Shown: piece after piece, positions 49,002 through 62,387 of the stretch
How the letters are laid out: every line of letters starts with the position of its first letter
Position numbering within the stretch: position 1 is the first letter of the stretch
Source of the DNA: Erythrocercus mccallii
Taxonomy: Eukaryota > Chordata > Aves > Passeriformes > Dicruridae
Assembly (NCBI GenBank): GCA_013397435.1
Contig: VZRG01001561.1
Location: forward strand, 56,904-120,903
Length of the DNA: 64,000 nucleotides
Reading direction: 5' to 3'
Made by a program: the position numbers and the translations under genes
Notes under the pieces: model-generated
The model's database searches: none
The model's input: the letters and a program-made list of their open reading frames with translations, nothing else
Told to the model about the DNA's origin: nothing

Positions 49002-52000
49002 GTAAGTTTTTATTTAAGCCTGAAAAGATTGAAAAAATAATTTTAGGTCTAATGAAGATGGAAATTTAGTGTCTCTATCAATGTTTAGTTGGTTTTATTG
49101 AAATTTACTGTATGAAACAAAATGTAGGTGAAGGGAACCTCACAAAGCTGTCAGTCACAAAACAGGCAGCCATGTTATACAGCTTGAAACACATTTGTCA
49201 CATTTAACATCACTTTGCTCTTAGACCATTTGAGAGAAAGCACTGTTGGTTCCAGTGGGGCAAGGACAGCAGGTTGATGGCAAGAGACAAGGTTTTAAGA
49301 TACAGTAAGTAAAAAAAAAAAAATAAATTATCCCCTATAAGACATGTGGAGTAGGGAGAGGAGGAGACTGCTGAGAATGTAGGAAAAAATAATAAAATAT
49401 ACTAAAAAACACAGTTGCAGACAGTTTGTGGTTTTTGCTGTCTGATTTAGTTGTAAGTTTAGTTGGCTGAATTATTTTTTGAAAATAGTTTGTATGTCTT
49501 TTTGGAACATGAAAGTTTATAGTTTCATAAGGACTGATAGTTTATAGTTTTAAACAGTATTAACCTGCTGGCAAACATACCCTTTACTGTTTATCTATGT
49601 GTCTTTGTTCATCTTTGCAATGGTTGTCAGTCTCATCCATGGTTTTTCCATGAGGACATTTGTCTTGCTCCTGTTGTGGACAGCATTTCTTGTGCCTTTG
49701 CAGATGTCTTGGCAAATCTTTCTTTTGTTACTGCCAAGTGGCTTATTTATATTTGGTGTGGTAATGTATGGAAATCTTATTTCTGAAGGTATGTTTGTTG
49801 AAATAGGAGAGTTATTTAAAGGCTGGGGGAAGGTCGAGAAAACTTTTCACCATGTTTCATGTAAAGGATGAGTGATAGCTCATGTATAAACAAGTCCAGT
49901 TTGACTTGCAGTGAATTGCTTGGAAGTGAAGCTTCTGTTTGATGCCATATTTCCAACAGTTTTGTTTTAACCATGTGCAATTGCAAAGGCTTAACATGCT
50001 GAGCAGAAAACCTGGAAGGTTTGGGGAAAGTTGAGGCTGAGAATATTGATGGCTGATGAACTCTTACCATTGCAAACATTTTGGCAGAAACTTGGCAGTT
50101 TCAAGCCTCAACAGGTATTTGTAGGAAATTGTTGAAGAGAACAGTAAGTACAAGGGTGTGTACCTTCATTAAATTTTCTGTTGCACCTAATACTAATCTG
50201 AAGTGTTTCTACAGCATTTCATATCCTAAAAAGATCAGGAAAGACCAAAATGGCACAGAAAAATCTTCTTTTTCCTTTTTTTAACAGTCTGGGGGTACTT
50301 TGAACAAAATTATATATTGGAATAAGCAGACAGTAACCTCAGTCTCTAGATTAAAATTGTCATAAAAATTTATGCTGTTTTACACAGAGGAGGAAAAGCT
50401 CATCTGTGTATTTGTATGAATGTATGTTCTAATAATCTTAAAAAATCTGATGCACAAGTTTATTTTATTCCTCTCGTTTTTTTGGAATAAATGCTATCAC
50501 TTTGTCCTCCCATGTGACACATGAATATATTATAGGAGAGTAAATATGCCATTTTCCCTCCATCCTGCCTCCTGGAATGTCACTTTACAGCCCAGGGAAT
50601 CAACACTTTCCTTGTATCAGATGTGGTATACCAAGTCTGGAATGTTTTGTGTGTTTCCAGTTAGTTGTAGAGAGCTTCAGAAGATATTCTGGAGGAGTAG
50701 AAACACTGGGGACTTTCCCATGTCTTTAAATTGAACGTTATGGCGTAAAGTGAAGGAGCTACCATGAAATGGAGCTGATTATTTCTGAGTGAACCGAGTG
50801 CTTTGTGTGAATCATGTTTTCCACAGTAGTAAAAACTCTCTGCAGAGTGGGTTTTGATCCATGTTTCCACACACACCAGCTATCCTTATTCACACTGACA
50901 TTCAGTGCTCATGAAGAGGAAGCTGTTGGTGCCTTTAGTACCAGAAAAGTGTTGCTCTTTCCCCAGATGGAGTTACTTGTGGTAACTTCTTTATTGTTGC
51001 TCACTGAAATTGGTGTGAAAGTTTTTCAGCCATGCCAGAAGAATCTGTTTATTTCCCACTCAAGGGGTGGAAATGGATGTCCTGATCTTCTTGACAGATG
51101 ATTGTCTAAATGTACAAGTCCATGTCTTCAGAATACCTAAACTCTATGCTGTTGCATGTCTGTGTCAGTCAGACCTTTGGCTGCTCATTTTCTTTTTTAC
51201 ATTGCTTCACTTTTCATAAACTAGATGTTTATTGAGCAGATGCTATTGCTTAGTGTCTTACAATAAAGTAAGTTGCTTTGGCTTTTCTGTTTTATAGTGT
51301 AACCTCCTGTACTTCTTTGTATCTCTTCCATGAGAATAATTCCTGTATATTTAACTACCTTGTATTTTTTTTCCTGCACACTTGTTGCTATTGTGTACAA
51401 GCATAGCCATCAGTATTTTGGTTCTATCTTTCATGACTTTGCTTGTATGGTATGTTTTCTCCCTAAGGCCATTGCTATTGCCCCTTCATAAACAAAATAT
51501 TGCATTTCATATTTGGCCATCTATGGACATACAAGAATGAACTCTTTTTCAGTGGTGTTAATCATTGAATCAGTATTTCATTGTCCCCTGCATGAATCCA
51601 TGCTGTGAATTCTGAGCTATAAATGCGTTAGGTCTTCCCTGGCACCTCTAATATCAGCATGAAATTAGGAACCCTTACCCTGCAAGGACGGCACGTGTTT
51701 ACATTCCCTGAACATGACAAAAATTGCCAAGAATTTTTGAAGATTAAAGAAGTTTATTTCTCAGAAAATAGAAATTCATCTAATGCCTGTGTGCAGTTCC
51801 TGGCAGCATGTCTGTTGAGCAACCTTGCTGGACACAATCCAGTAACACAGGTGGCTGCCAAAGCCCTCCCCTCTCCACCAGCAAAACAGAGCTTGATCAC
51901 AATGGATGCTCTATGTGGACGTGAGTAGTGGAAGGGGTGCCCAGCATACCTCCTGTGTTTCCCCGTGAGGAGCACGGCCTGCTTCCTAGATTTCTCTCTC

Positions 52001-53053
52001 AGCTAGGGACATGAAAGGAAACAGAGAAAAACATGCTTTATTTGACTCTGTAGGCTTTGAATGTAAATGTAGTAATAGGCAGGAGTGAAAGATTTGGGGC
52101 TTTTTTGCCTGTAGGTACCACGTACTGTTGTGCTGTTCCCTGCACCCCAATGCTGTTTTGTGTAACTGTGCCTTTTACTTTAGTTGCTCTGTGTCTGAAC
52201 ATGCATGTGAATGATTTCACTCCTTTAGCAGGGTTTATGCAAAACTTCTGTTCTTACTTTTCCTGTTTCACAAAACAGAAGGAATTCAATGTGCAAAACA
52301 AATCTTTGTGCATTGTTTATGCTTTACACGAATCTTTGCTTTCATCATTTTTGCTGTAAGAGAAGGGTCTTTTTGAAATATTAAATTTTATTTCAAGACA
52401 TCTTGAAATTTGGTTATTTTCAAGTCAGAACAATCTCCCAGTCTGTGCAGTTAAAAATGATTTACATATTTTTGTGCGTTCCTCTGCAGTCTTCCATATT
52501 CAGATGAAGAGGCTTCCCTCAGCTGAATTCACAAGGCAAAATTGGTAATGACTCTTCAGGAGCAATACCAACCACTGATGCAAGTCCAAAGTACATAATC
52601 ATCCCCATTTTGCATGGCTGAAACTTGTGTAAATACAACTTTTTTCTTTTAAATAGTCCAGAAAACACTGTAAATATGCTTTTTAATCTGCTTTTCATAA
52701 GTCATAAGTCTGAAAAATAATTATGTTAATAAGGTGGTTCAGCTGTACACCTTCTTTTCCTATCAAATGCTATATTCCATCTTGAGTTACAAATTCCAGC
52801 CAGAAACTTCTAATTTGATTTATTGTTCCTGCAATTTCTTGGGAAGATTGAACAGGATTTGAAGATACGTTACTTTCAGTCTTAGATCCAATTTATGGTG
52901 TGTACACACACACAGTTACCAGGCAAAAATAGAATAGAAAAATAGTGGGTGCATTTGCACCCACTTAACTTGGAGTGATAGTAGAGAGTGGAGGTGAGCA
53001 AGCACAATGATATTAATGTGTCATATTAAACAGTTTTGTTTGCTTGGGGGTGT

Positions 53054-53235
53054 TGTAGGACACAAGAGACTTCAAATATTTCAGAAGGCAAATAGCATAA
53101 AGAAGACTTTATTGTCTAATTCTTACTACTTTTTATAAGGTGTTTCAATACAGACTTAACAGGATTGGTGAACAGGAATGACACCTCTCTAGCCCCATTG
53201 GTGAAACTAGAGAAACACAAACGCACAGCTGTACA
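53054..53235 (-). mobile_element. LTR-like remnant, minus orientation (possibly longer)
   Basis: The + strand begins TGTAGGACACAAGAGAC and has AGAAGACTTTATTGTC followed by ACTTTTTATAAGG. Reversed, this is a TATA-like box and then AATAAAGT, in the LTR order seen at 567-942. The right end is taken at CTGTACA, but the element may extend to about 53450. Confidence 0.42.
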
Positions 53236-54540
53236 GGATTATTTTGACTAAGGATAGTTTTTTACCAAGATTGTTATGAGAAAAAGCCCTCCCAAGAAAT
53301 CTTCCCTTGGGAAGAAGTCAGCAGCTACTAGCAGGCTAAAATCTTTCAGACTCAGAAAATCAGGCCCATGTGGAGGTTTTCTTGTCTTTTCTCAATCACT
53401 TTTGAGCCATCGTAGAAGGACTGTAAGATCGGATCAAGGCCTGCACAAAATTAAATTTGCTGACACTAAGGTGATATTGTCAGCTTTCTTTTTTTCTAAT
53501 TCTTTCTTAGTAATGTTGAATTGCTGTAATATAAAACTGAGATACGTTTGTTTCAGTGTTGATGTGCAACTGGCACAGCTTTAGCAATTTTAATTGCCAG
53601 CTTGGTGTAATGTTCCTAAAAATTGACCTTCAGTAACCAGTAATGGTACATTGTTTGTTACACAAGCTGTGATTTGTCTGCATATGTCAATATATAAAGA
53701 CAGAATACTTCCTATTGGAATTAACAGCTGATGGTACCCAGGTATGTGCCTAACCTAGCAAAGAATAATGTTCTGAAGCAGTAACTTCAGAGCCAGTGTT
53801 AATAATTGTGTTACGTGTGCAGGTGTAGTATGTGTGCATGCAGCGTGTCCTGTAATGGGGCGAGATCCCTCCTTATGTAGCATCAGCACTCACTGTGACT
53901 GGGAGGAGTGGTGTGTATTCTGGCACAGTTCCTACTGTGGTTTTGGGGTTTTCTTCTTAATTTTCTGAGCCTGCATTGCTGTGAGGACATAAATGTCTTG
54001 TAAATTAGGGTAGCTAAAGCCTGCTCTGAATCAGTAGTTCTCAAATAATTTTTGCTCTGTGAGCAGGTTCAATGCTCCCTGGAATGGGTGTCAATCTACT
54101 GACAATGGCCTCTTATCCTGGGAGTAATCCATGAACTCCAAGAACAAGGGATCTTCTGGCCTCCAGAGGGAAGAGCTCTTATTTTGTGTCATTTTTTCCA
54201 GGTGCAGCTGAGCTTACCCCACCTGGGAACTGAGCTAGGTGGGCACAAAGCAGCTCTGAGCCTGAAAGCTGGCATGGCATGGCAAAGCAAGCAGGAAGCT
54301 GTTTGCCAAGCACTCCTGAACTTGTGTGCTAGTTTCAGGGGTGTTCTGTGCTTAGGCAGAGCAATGACCCCTCTGATTTGTCTCCTTTGAAGGGTTTTGT
54401 AGCACACTTTCAATCTTTCACTTGAGAGGTGTGGGTGTAGCTGTGTTCCGATTCCCAGCTCACTATTGGAGGTCTTAAAGGCCCTGCTAGATCAGCCTTC
54501 TGGCTGGTCTGGGAGCCAGCATAAAATGGAAAGGCTTCGG

Positions 54541-54920
54541 TGTGTGAGAAACAATGCTCACTTTAAAAAATTTTAAAGGTTTATTAAATCTTAACAAAAT
54601 ACATCAAAATGACTGAATAAGGAAAAATTACAGTGCTGGGAGCATAAGACTAAACCACCAGTGCTCGTCTACAAAATGAATGCTCTGCCTTTTATACCTC
54701 TGACCCTCCTAAGTCTTGTCAGTCAGCTCTTCTTTGCCATCCATCGGTGGAGACTACTGCCTACAACTTGATTGGGGGTCAGGTGTTGCCATGTTGTGCC
54801 TCCTAGTACACAAGCCTTGCCCTTCCCCAAATGCCTCGACTACCAAGGCCATCCAGTGACAAATTGTCAAGGGGGAGGGAAAAGGAGGCTATGGGGAGAA
54901 CATACAATAACTTAACTACA
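54541..54920 (-). mobile_element. LTR-like remnant, same family as 15229-16512
   Basis: The opening TGTGTGAGAAACAATGCTCA followed by CTTTAAAAAATTTTAAAGG and TTTATTAAATC resembles the openings at 15229 and 15904. A reversed TATA-like CCTTTTATACC follows about 100 bases later. The likely right end is CTTAACTACA. No internal retroviral sequence is recognised. Confidence 0.48.
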
Positions 54921-57900
54921 CATCAATAAAACTTCTCTTAACATACACATAATATTCATCCCTTAATTGTGAGAATCAACCATCACATTACCCATCTATA
55001 ACAAGTATCCATCTGTGAATAAGCTTGTAGTGTAGGCAAGCAAGCTATCTGCATCCACTGTGCTAGTCTCTCTCTCCTCCTGTAAAATGGTGGTGAGGTT
55101 CTAGCAGTATGAGCTGTAGCATGTTTTGGAGACTGCAGGACAAGTTTTCAAAGCCCCTAAAAGGAGAGCAATATGTAATGCTCATCCTCACACTTTCTCA
55201 GTATATACTTTTCTCAGGGTTAGGAGGAGGCAATCCCACAGCTTGACAGGTGGTTATTGCTGCAAGGGTCTTTTTGCAGCCTCTGGTCCCATCATCCTGC
55301 CCCTCCCCTGTTCCTGCAAGTCACAGATGGGATTGAAAATAACCATACAAAAATAAGTGGTTTTCTACTTGTTTGATCAGCAAAATGGGCTCCCTGAAGA
55401 AACAGACAAACACCAAGATGGTTCAAAGGAGAGAGATCACCAGAGTGTGCAGACAGCCAAGACTACTCTGGAAACAGTTCATGATTTACAGTGCCTCACC
55501 TTTAGCACACTGGGCACTTTAAATTAAACAGCAGGATGAGTAGCCAGGAGAAGCTTATGAGGCACCAAACAGCACTGAATGACTTTGGACATGTCATTTT
55601 CTATAAATCATTAGTAAAATTACAATAGGTCTTTGTTTCTTTTGGTTCCGATATATGAGAATAATAAGCAAAACACCCAGCTAACACTAACTACCCGTAA
55701 GAAATTGCAATGTTCAAAATGCTAAAAAATGTCTTTTATTGGAAACAAAAGGTCATGTTCTTAACAGGTAAGGCCATCCTTGCTTTACCTATATAAATCA
55801 ATTCATTCCCTGGGGATAGAAAGGTATTGGTGTTTTCAATACTGCCTACTTTTTATATAAGCATTTATAAATTGTCAGGGTAATCACTACTCTTAAAAGC
55901 CTTAAATAGTCCTAAAAGGAATGTGGAGGAAGACCTAAACCTGGCTGTGCTGTAAGCAGTGTCACACTGGACTTGGTTGCAGTAAGTTACAGAATCCTTC
56001 CCAGATAAGCTGAGACATGGTGAAAGAACTATGAATTTTTTCCCCTTTGATGAGGATGAGTGTTTTAGGCTTTTTTTCCTTGCTAGAAAAATTTAGTTGT
56101 GCTATTAAGTTATTGCAGGCATCAGTTTTGAGGCCACAGTTTTTAGACATGGTTGTTCTTCAAATTCAGATAAATAAGTATGGTTGTGTTATCAGAAGAC
56201 TTGTTGGTCTGTCCCATGATTTTTAGGCAATTGTTTCATTTTCCAGATCTGAGTTCCATAATGTTTTCGTAAATTGGATCTATAGGTTTAGTCATCCTCC
56301 TGCCCTGCCCCCCCTTTTTTTTTACCATCCTTGAGTGCCATTGATCGCTGAATAATAAGTGCAGATGTTTCAGCGTCATCAACATTTTTCTTACCAGCTG
56401 TGGTGAACTTTCTTCCACCTTAGAAAATTATGCCTTCATATGACAGAATCAGTAATTTTTGCTGGTCAGATCTTTCTATGATCTAGCAGTGTAACTGTAT
56501 GGTCCCTCTTATTGTCACTTACTGATTTTCATGTATTTGCTGTTTGTTCTGTGTATGGGAAAGTTCTAAAACTGTACCTTAAAGAAGACAAGATGGACAA
56601 ATAGAACTTTTTCCCCAACAGGAATCTTTCATTGAATGCTAGTGGCATTCAAATTGGTCTAACAGTAAGATATGGCAGAAACACCTTAATTTAAAAATTC
56701 TCTTAAAAAAAAAGGCAAAAAATCATACCTGACTTCTCTCTGCCCCTGTCTTCCCACATCCCAGAAACTTCTTCCTTTGAGATTATATAATTAAATTAAG
56801 TGCAACAGAGGATTCTTTGCCTAAAAGTAGGAGTGAACAAAGAAGGAACAAGACCCTGCATATTAAAAGTGAGTCACTGAGCTTTTTCCTAACAGAAGCT
56901 AAACTGACTCATCATATTGCATCAAGTTTGCAATATTATAGTCCAGTTTGATATAATCCTTTTGAAGATGAATATAGTTGTGTGAGATTATATGAAATCA
57001 TATTAGAGGACAGTCTGACATAGAAAATGTAATTTAAATCAAATAATGAAATCCAAAGCTACTTTTCTGCCATGTGCAAAATAAGCAAATATAAAGTACC
57101 ACTTTACATATTTTCTTTAAAAGTTTTAAAATGTAAAATACATTATGATTTTCCAGTGGGTAGACTTTAGTTTCTGGCCATCAGAGGAGAAAGAGCAATG
57201 CTGTCAGTGTGGAAGACTCCAAAATAATTTGATTTTTCTCCATGATTATTTTCAAAATTTTTCAGGAAGCCTTTACTTTTTGTGAATTAAATTTATTTTT
57301 GCTGTAAGTTAAACCACTTGTGAATTATGCAGAGAGATGATGATCCCTATCAAACCTAAAGGGACTTTGGGAATATAATTATGAGACCAATGTATCACAA
57401 AATCATTTTGTGATATACACAGCAGTATCAAATGAATCCTAGGTTTGAGCATTCTTGGTGGTCGTTATGTGTTACTGTACTACCTGTGTTCTCTCTTGTC
57501 ATGGAGAGTAAAATGTGCTTTTGATGGAACGCCGCAGAATTATTTTAGTTCTTTACCTATTCCACTGGACTGTTCCAGCCAGACATTTCACTAAAATAAG
57601 GCATGGGAGAAAATAAGCTCATGTATATGTTTTCAGTATAATTTTTTTTTTTTGGTCAGAGAATGAAATCTCTATCATTCTAACCACAGGTGCAAAATTC
57701 TGTTAATTTTACTGTTATTTGTTTCAAGGTGAAGGAAAAGCTGCTTGAGGAGGTAATTTGTGGTTTTGTGAGGCTGCTTGACAGCTGTTAATAGACATAA
57801 AACTGAGGGGTTTTATAGGTGAAATTTTGAATTCTAGAGAACACAGAGAATTAAGTCACAGTTTGCAAGGTGCTTGGAGACAAAAAATAAATGAGGAGGG

Positions 57901-58954
57901 GGAGAAACTTGCCTCAGCTCTTTACTTGTGTATGCATGTCGCTGCAGGAGTGTAACTAATGCAAGGGCATAGATTGTCCAAAATCAGGTGCTGAGGGTGG
58001 TGTAAATCACACCTCCTTTGTCACTCACATGGTGGTGAAATGGTTTTAGACTCAGTTTTGTTACAGGGGGTGTCATACGATGCTGAGCTCTCACACTGAC
58101 ATCACTGGGACTGCTCATTCTTTGTGCAAATCACAGCTGAAACACCAAGTACTTGAATTCACCAAGTGAAAAATACATGGAAGGGTATTTTTTGTGAACA
58201 CATCTGAGTGTTTGGCTTGTTGAAGACAAGCAGTGTGATGTGTCTGTTGCTTCTCCTTTTCTGTTGGAAATATGTTATAGTTTCTATATGTCCCACTTCT
58301 CTTTTCTCTGCCAGTTTCCAGAGATCAGCTTTTAACCTTTGACTATTCTTTTGTTGTGGTTGTTGCTGTCTTCCTTAAGAGATTTTAAGGTGGATTTTAA
58401 GACTTTCAACTTTTTTCTAGCATTTTGAATTATTCTAAAGTTAGCTTTTTTAAAAAATAAAACCCCTCCCTTCTTCTGTTTTTTTTTCTTCAGGTTTACC
58501 TTCATCCTTTTCTACATGTATATTTTGTGTTTCCTGTGTCATTGCTTCATATTCTTTATAACAGATCTTGAGTTCCTTTCTTTCACTTATTCTTGCCCTT
58601 TTTTATAATGTTAACCAGAATATTTTGATTGACATCTGAGCTGCAGTTTCAGAAACATCAGAAACATAATTTTTGAAAAAAACATTGTGTTATTTCATTT
58701 ACGAGAAAAGCTGATGTGTATGAATAAAAATGAAGGAACAGAAGTGTTTCAATAATCTCTTTCTCTGTTTTTCAAAAAGAAAACAACCTTTAAATGAAGA
58801 ATTCTACAAAATTATAGAATTGACTTTTTTCGTGCTGATTTCTTTTCTTGCATGGACTGACATGGGATGGTTGGTCCTTGAGTTTAGTAAATGAGATTCA
58901 CTTTAATGGCAGGATACCCCGTAAGAATATTAATTTGTTTTGTTTTATCTTCAG

Positions 58955-59046
58955 TGCAATGAAACTTCCTTCTTTTTTGAAGCACGTAACAAGGTCACAT
59001 GCAAACATCTCTGGAAATGCTGTGTAGAGCATCATACATTTTTCAG
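58955..59046 (+). CDS. EPB41L4A: EPB41L4A exon 10: C-terminal strand and helix of F3
   Basis: A 92-nt exon after TTTTATCTTCAG and before GTGAGT. It encodes CNETSFFFEARNKVTCKHLW and KCCVEHHTFF plus two bases of Arg. The CKHLWKCxVEHHxFFR helix is one of the most conserved stretches in the 4.1-like family and closes the F3 lobe. Confidence 0.97.
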
Positions 59047-59969
59047 GTGAGTGATGCAGAAGTTAGGTTGTGTTTTACTTAGGGCCAATACACTGAGTGG
59101 GAGCCTTGTTATACCTGCAGAGTGGTGTAACAAAGGCTTGCTGTCTGGAAACACGTTTGTGCTCTTGGTTATAGAATGTCTTTAAAAGCTAATACCTTTT
59201 CTTACAGTCATATGAAACAATGTTTTTAAAATTGGGTAGTTTGGTGGTTTCTTTTGTCTTAGCATTCTTTTCTAAACAGTACTTCAGGTTGCATAGAGTA
59301 GGCTTTATCAGAAATATTCACAAATGTATATGGCAGGATTTAAGTTGCCATATAGATTTTAATGTATTTAAGCATCAGATTTTCTGTAGTAGCATTGGCT
59401 TGAGGGAGGCCTTTGGAATTCAGACGTCACTATTTTCTACAGTGCACAGATTTTTTTTTAATAGAAATTCATTGAATTTCCATAGCACTTTGCTATGTAC
59501 AGTAAGTATACTGAAGTGTATAAAATCTTCCCAGTACTGCACATCTCAAAGCACTTGATTTTACTGTTGCAAAAAACACCAGGAGAACTATGCTAAGGTG
59601 TCTAATGGAATCCTCTGGGCTGCCTTTAGCAGTGCTGTAAATGAGTGAACTGAGAATCCCTCCTGCAGTTTCACTACTGTGACAGGGTTTGCCTTCTCCC
59701 AAAATTCTGTGAAAGGCTGCTGGTGCCAGCAATTTACACTTGACTCTAAATAAAGAGGTGTGTAGTCATAATGGGGGGGACAAATAGGTGGCTTTGGGAG
59801 ACTCTCAACCCCATGAGAGCCTGTCCAGAGGTAGGGATGAAGGAGAACTTGCGGAAAAGCACTTTTTTGAGCCCAAATTTGTATTCTTTCTTCTTGACTT
59901 GGGAACTGGACTATAATTCAGACCCATCTGTGCAACTTACTCTTCTATTTTATTTTTCAAACTACATAG
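59047..59969 (+). other. EPB41L4A: EPB41L4A intron 10 (923 bp)
   Basis: GT..AG intron in phase 2. Nothing else is recognised. Confidence 0.92.
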
Positions 59970-60047
59970 GGTACCAGAGAATGAATCAAACTCACTGTCA
60001 AGAAAAGTCAGCAAGTTTGGATCCATAGGTTATAAACATCGGTACAG
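59970..60047 (+). CDS. EPB41L4A: EPB41L4A exon 11: FERM-adjacent region
   Basis: A 78-nt exon after TTTTCAAACTACATAG and before GTGAAT. It completes Arg, then encodes VPENESNSLSRKVSKFGSIG and YKHRY, leaving two bases of Ser. The K-F-G-S-x-x-Y-K-H-R-Y-S-G pattern, completed in exon 12, is the FERM-adjacent motif of 4.1 proteins, a region known in relatives to be regulated by phosphorylation. A Gly codon (GGT, 60028-60030) sits where I remember Arg in human EPB41L4A. Confidence 0.95.
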
Positions 60048-62387
60048 GTGAATTCTTTTTATTGTTTAAACTTCAGTTCCTTTCTTCTTCATTCCTTTTC
60101 TCCTCTTTCCTTCCAATGAAAGAAAACCTCCAGTATATTTCTGAAGACAAAGGATGAATCAGGGCCATTTTAATAGACTCTCCTTGGGAATTTGGCAGTT
60201 TTGGGACAAATATAAGTTTCTTCTCCAGATCCCCAGAACTGATTGAGGCCTTCTATAGTCTGTAGTCAAAGTGGGAGCAGCTTTGACCGTTTGTAAAATC
60301 ATTATCTCCTTTTAAATCCTGAAATTATGTCCACGTCCTAAAGAGGTTTTCTTGACAACTGGGAAATACCAAAATGAGGGTGTGCTTTTTCTGACTTGGA
60401 TAGGTGACAACATTGAATGAATGTTCAAGGTTCTAGACCTTGAAAGATGCTTTAAACTTGAAATTAAGGGTGGATAAGGAGCACTGTTTCCACTATCGTG
60501 CAAGAAATAAATGGATCACAATGAGTAAGGTTGATAATCATTAGTTAGGCAGATCTTGTCACTTTGCGTATTTCGTTTTACAGATTGTGTGAGTTATCAC
60601 ACTCTCTGGCATGATCCAGATTCTTCTTGCTGTGGGTAACAGAGCAATGATTGTCCTGCCTTTTGTGCTTGTAGTGGATCCTGGCCTGCATTACCCCATT
60701 TGGGATAATGGGTAGGAGTTCACTGGATTCCTACCAGAGTACTGCAGATGAGTTTTTTCTGTTGGACCACTTCAGCAGGTTGGAGCCAGGCAGTAGTGCT
60801 GGGGAGGAGAAAGCTTTGTACTGGCAAGAACTTTCCAATCAATTAAAAAACAACATACCGTGAAGCAATTAACTATGTTTGAGCTATTGCTGTTGATTGT
60901 GCAGTTCAGTTCATCTTCCTATTTTAATAAATGTCATGGGTGATCTGTGATCAGGCTTGCCATGTTGGGATGATGGTCATAACTGACAACTTTGGTTGTC
61001 TTCCCTTTTTGCCTTTGGTCCCCCCATTTTAGCACCAAAAGCAGCGACAATGTTGTGTATCTGTGCACATCATTAGCTCAGAGCAGAAACCATATCGCTC
61101 TGTTTTTCTGTGTAACTGGGGGGACCGTAATATTTTCATTTGTCTTGTGGTTTGGTTTGTTTTATGTTGTTTTGTTTTTTGTTTTGTTTTATTTTGCTAA
61201 ATCTTCTAGGTACTTCTCATTGTGTGTCAGTTTTCAGGAAGGCAATTCTCTTAAGATCTTTGGAGGTCTTAGTGGGGGTATGTGGAGGGTTCTATTCCCA
61301 GATGTTTTGTTAAAATTTCTTCTGGAATTTGCAGGACTGCCATGGTTGCTGAACTTAAAAGTTGAGCAGAAGAGTTTTCTGGCTAACTTGGGAGCATGCT
61401 TTAAACAACTAAATTAAAAAAACCCCACAGTATTGCGATGTAGGGTTAGGATTTGAGATATTTTTTCATTTAATTTTTTTATAATTTTGAAAATATTAAA
61501 ATTCTACAGTGCTGACTATCTGTGAAGGGCTATTGGTGAAAATACTATCAGTATTTCATGGAGTCTATCCACATAATTCAGAAAAATCTACTTATGTAAT
61601 TCCTTGGTGCTTTCTAGTACAACAGCTTTTACGTCAAAATCATCAAACTCCAGGTATTAAGAAGTAATAGTGACAATTACTTCTCTTGTGTAGTAAGTTT
61701 CCAGGAGCAAATACAGAGTTTCGGGGAGGAATAGGAATTTTAGATTTTTGTTATGACCACTATATTCTGCTTAGTCATACTGAGAGGAATATTAAAATGA
61801 GTATAAAAGAATTTATTTGAACCTAATAATTTACTTCAATTGTGCAGCAAAGAAAAACCTTACTGTAAACAAGAATCAAGGCTTTTACTCAATTTGTTGT
61901 CATCTGGGGCTAGTAAGCATCCTTTCTTACAGTTTGTTTTGGAATCTTTTAGGCTGTCATTTGATGTGCCAGAGGAGTAGCTCCTGACTGACTGGAGCTG
62001 AACAATATTAAACATGTGTAAAGAATATTAAATACATTTTCCTGGGGGGAAAACTTACAGAAAAGTTCAGGAAGAAATAATATTATTTAAGAAAGTAGTA
62101 TGTTAGAATATTCTAGGTTAGAAAAGGTTGTGCTATCTTAAGCTATTCCTAACAAATCAACATTTTTTTTTAGTGGCTTATCTCCACTTCAAAATGGCAA
62201 ATATAGGAGTGGTTGGCACAATCTGTTGATGATTTTGCCAGTGACTGATTCAAAACAAAATTCAGGTAGTGCTGCTCAACAGGAGAACCAGAGGTGGGAT
62301 GACAATTTAATAGCATTTTTTTCAGTCTAAGGATCCTCCTTGGTAACTATTCCAAGTACTTTCTCATAATTTTATTGTGTTTTGAAG
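60048..62387 (+). other. EPB41L4A: EPB41L4A intron 11 (2.3 kb)
   Basis: GT..AG intron in phase 2, with a T/G-rich tract at about 61150-61196. The open frame at 60992-61417 is T-rich and has no family resemblance. Confidence 0.9.
61150..61196. repeat. T/G-rich simple repeat
   Basis: TTTG and TTTTG units with long T runs. Confidence 0.85.

Larger units (their letters stand above)
49002..58954 (+). other. EPB41L4A: EPB41L4A intron 9 (10 kb)
   Basis: GT..AG intron in phase 0 that separates the F3 beta strands from its last strand and C-terminal helix. It contains LTR-like remnants at 53054 and 54541. The hydrophobic open frame around 49599-49871 and others have no family resemblance. Read-through from exon 9 stops at 49038-49040. 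Confidence 0.88.

Noticed and set aside
49599..49871. 90-codon very hydrophobic frame that could be a small membrane protein
   Set aside because: It is AT-rich intron sequence with no conserved motif and no splice or promoter evidence.
60992..61417. 141-codon hydrophobic-looking open frame
   Set aside because: Its hydrophobicity comes from a T/G-rich low-complexity tract in intron 11, and no domain is visible.
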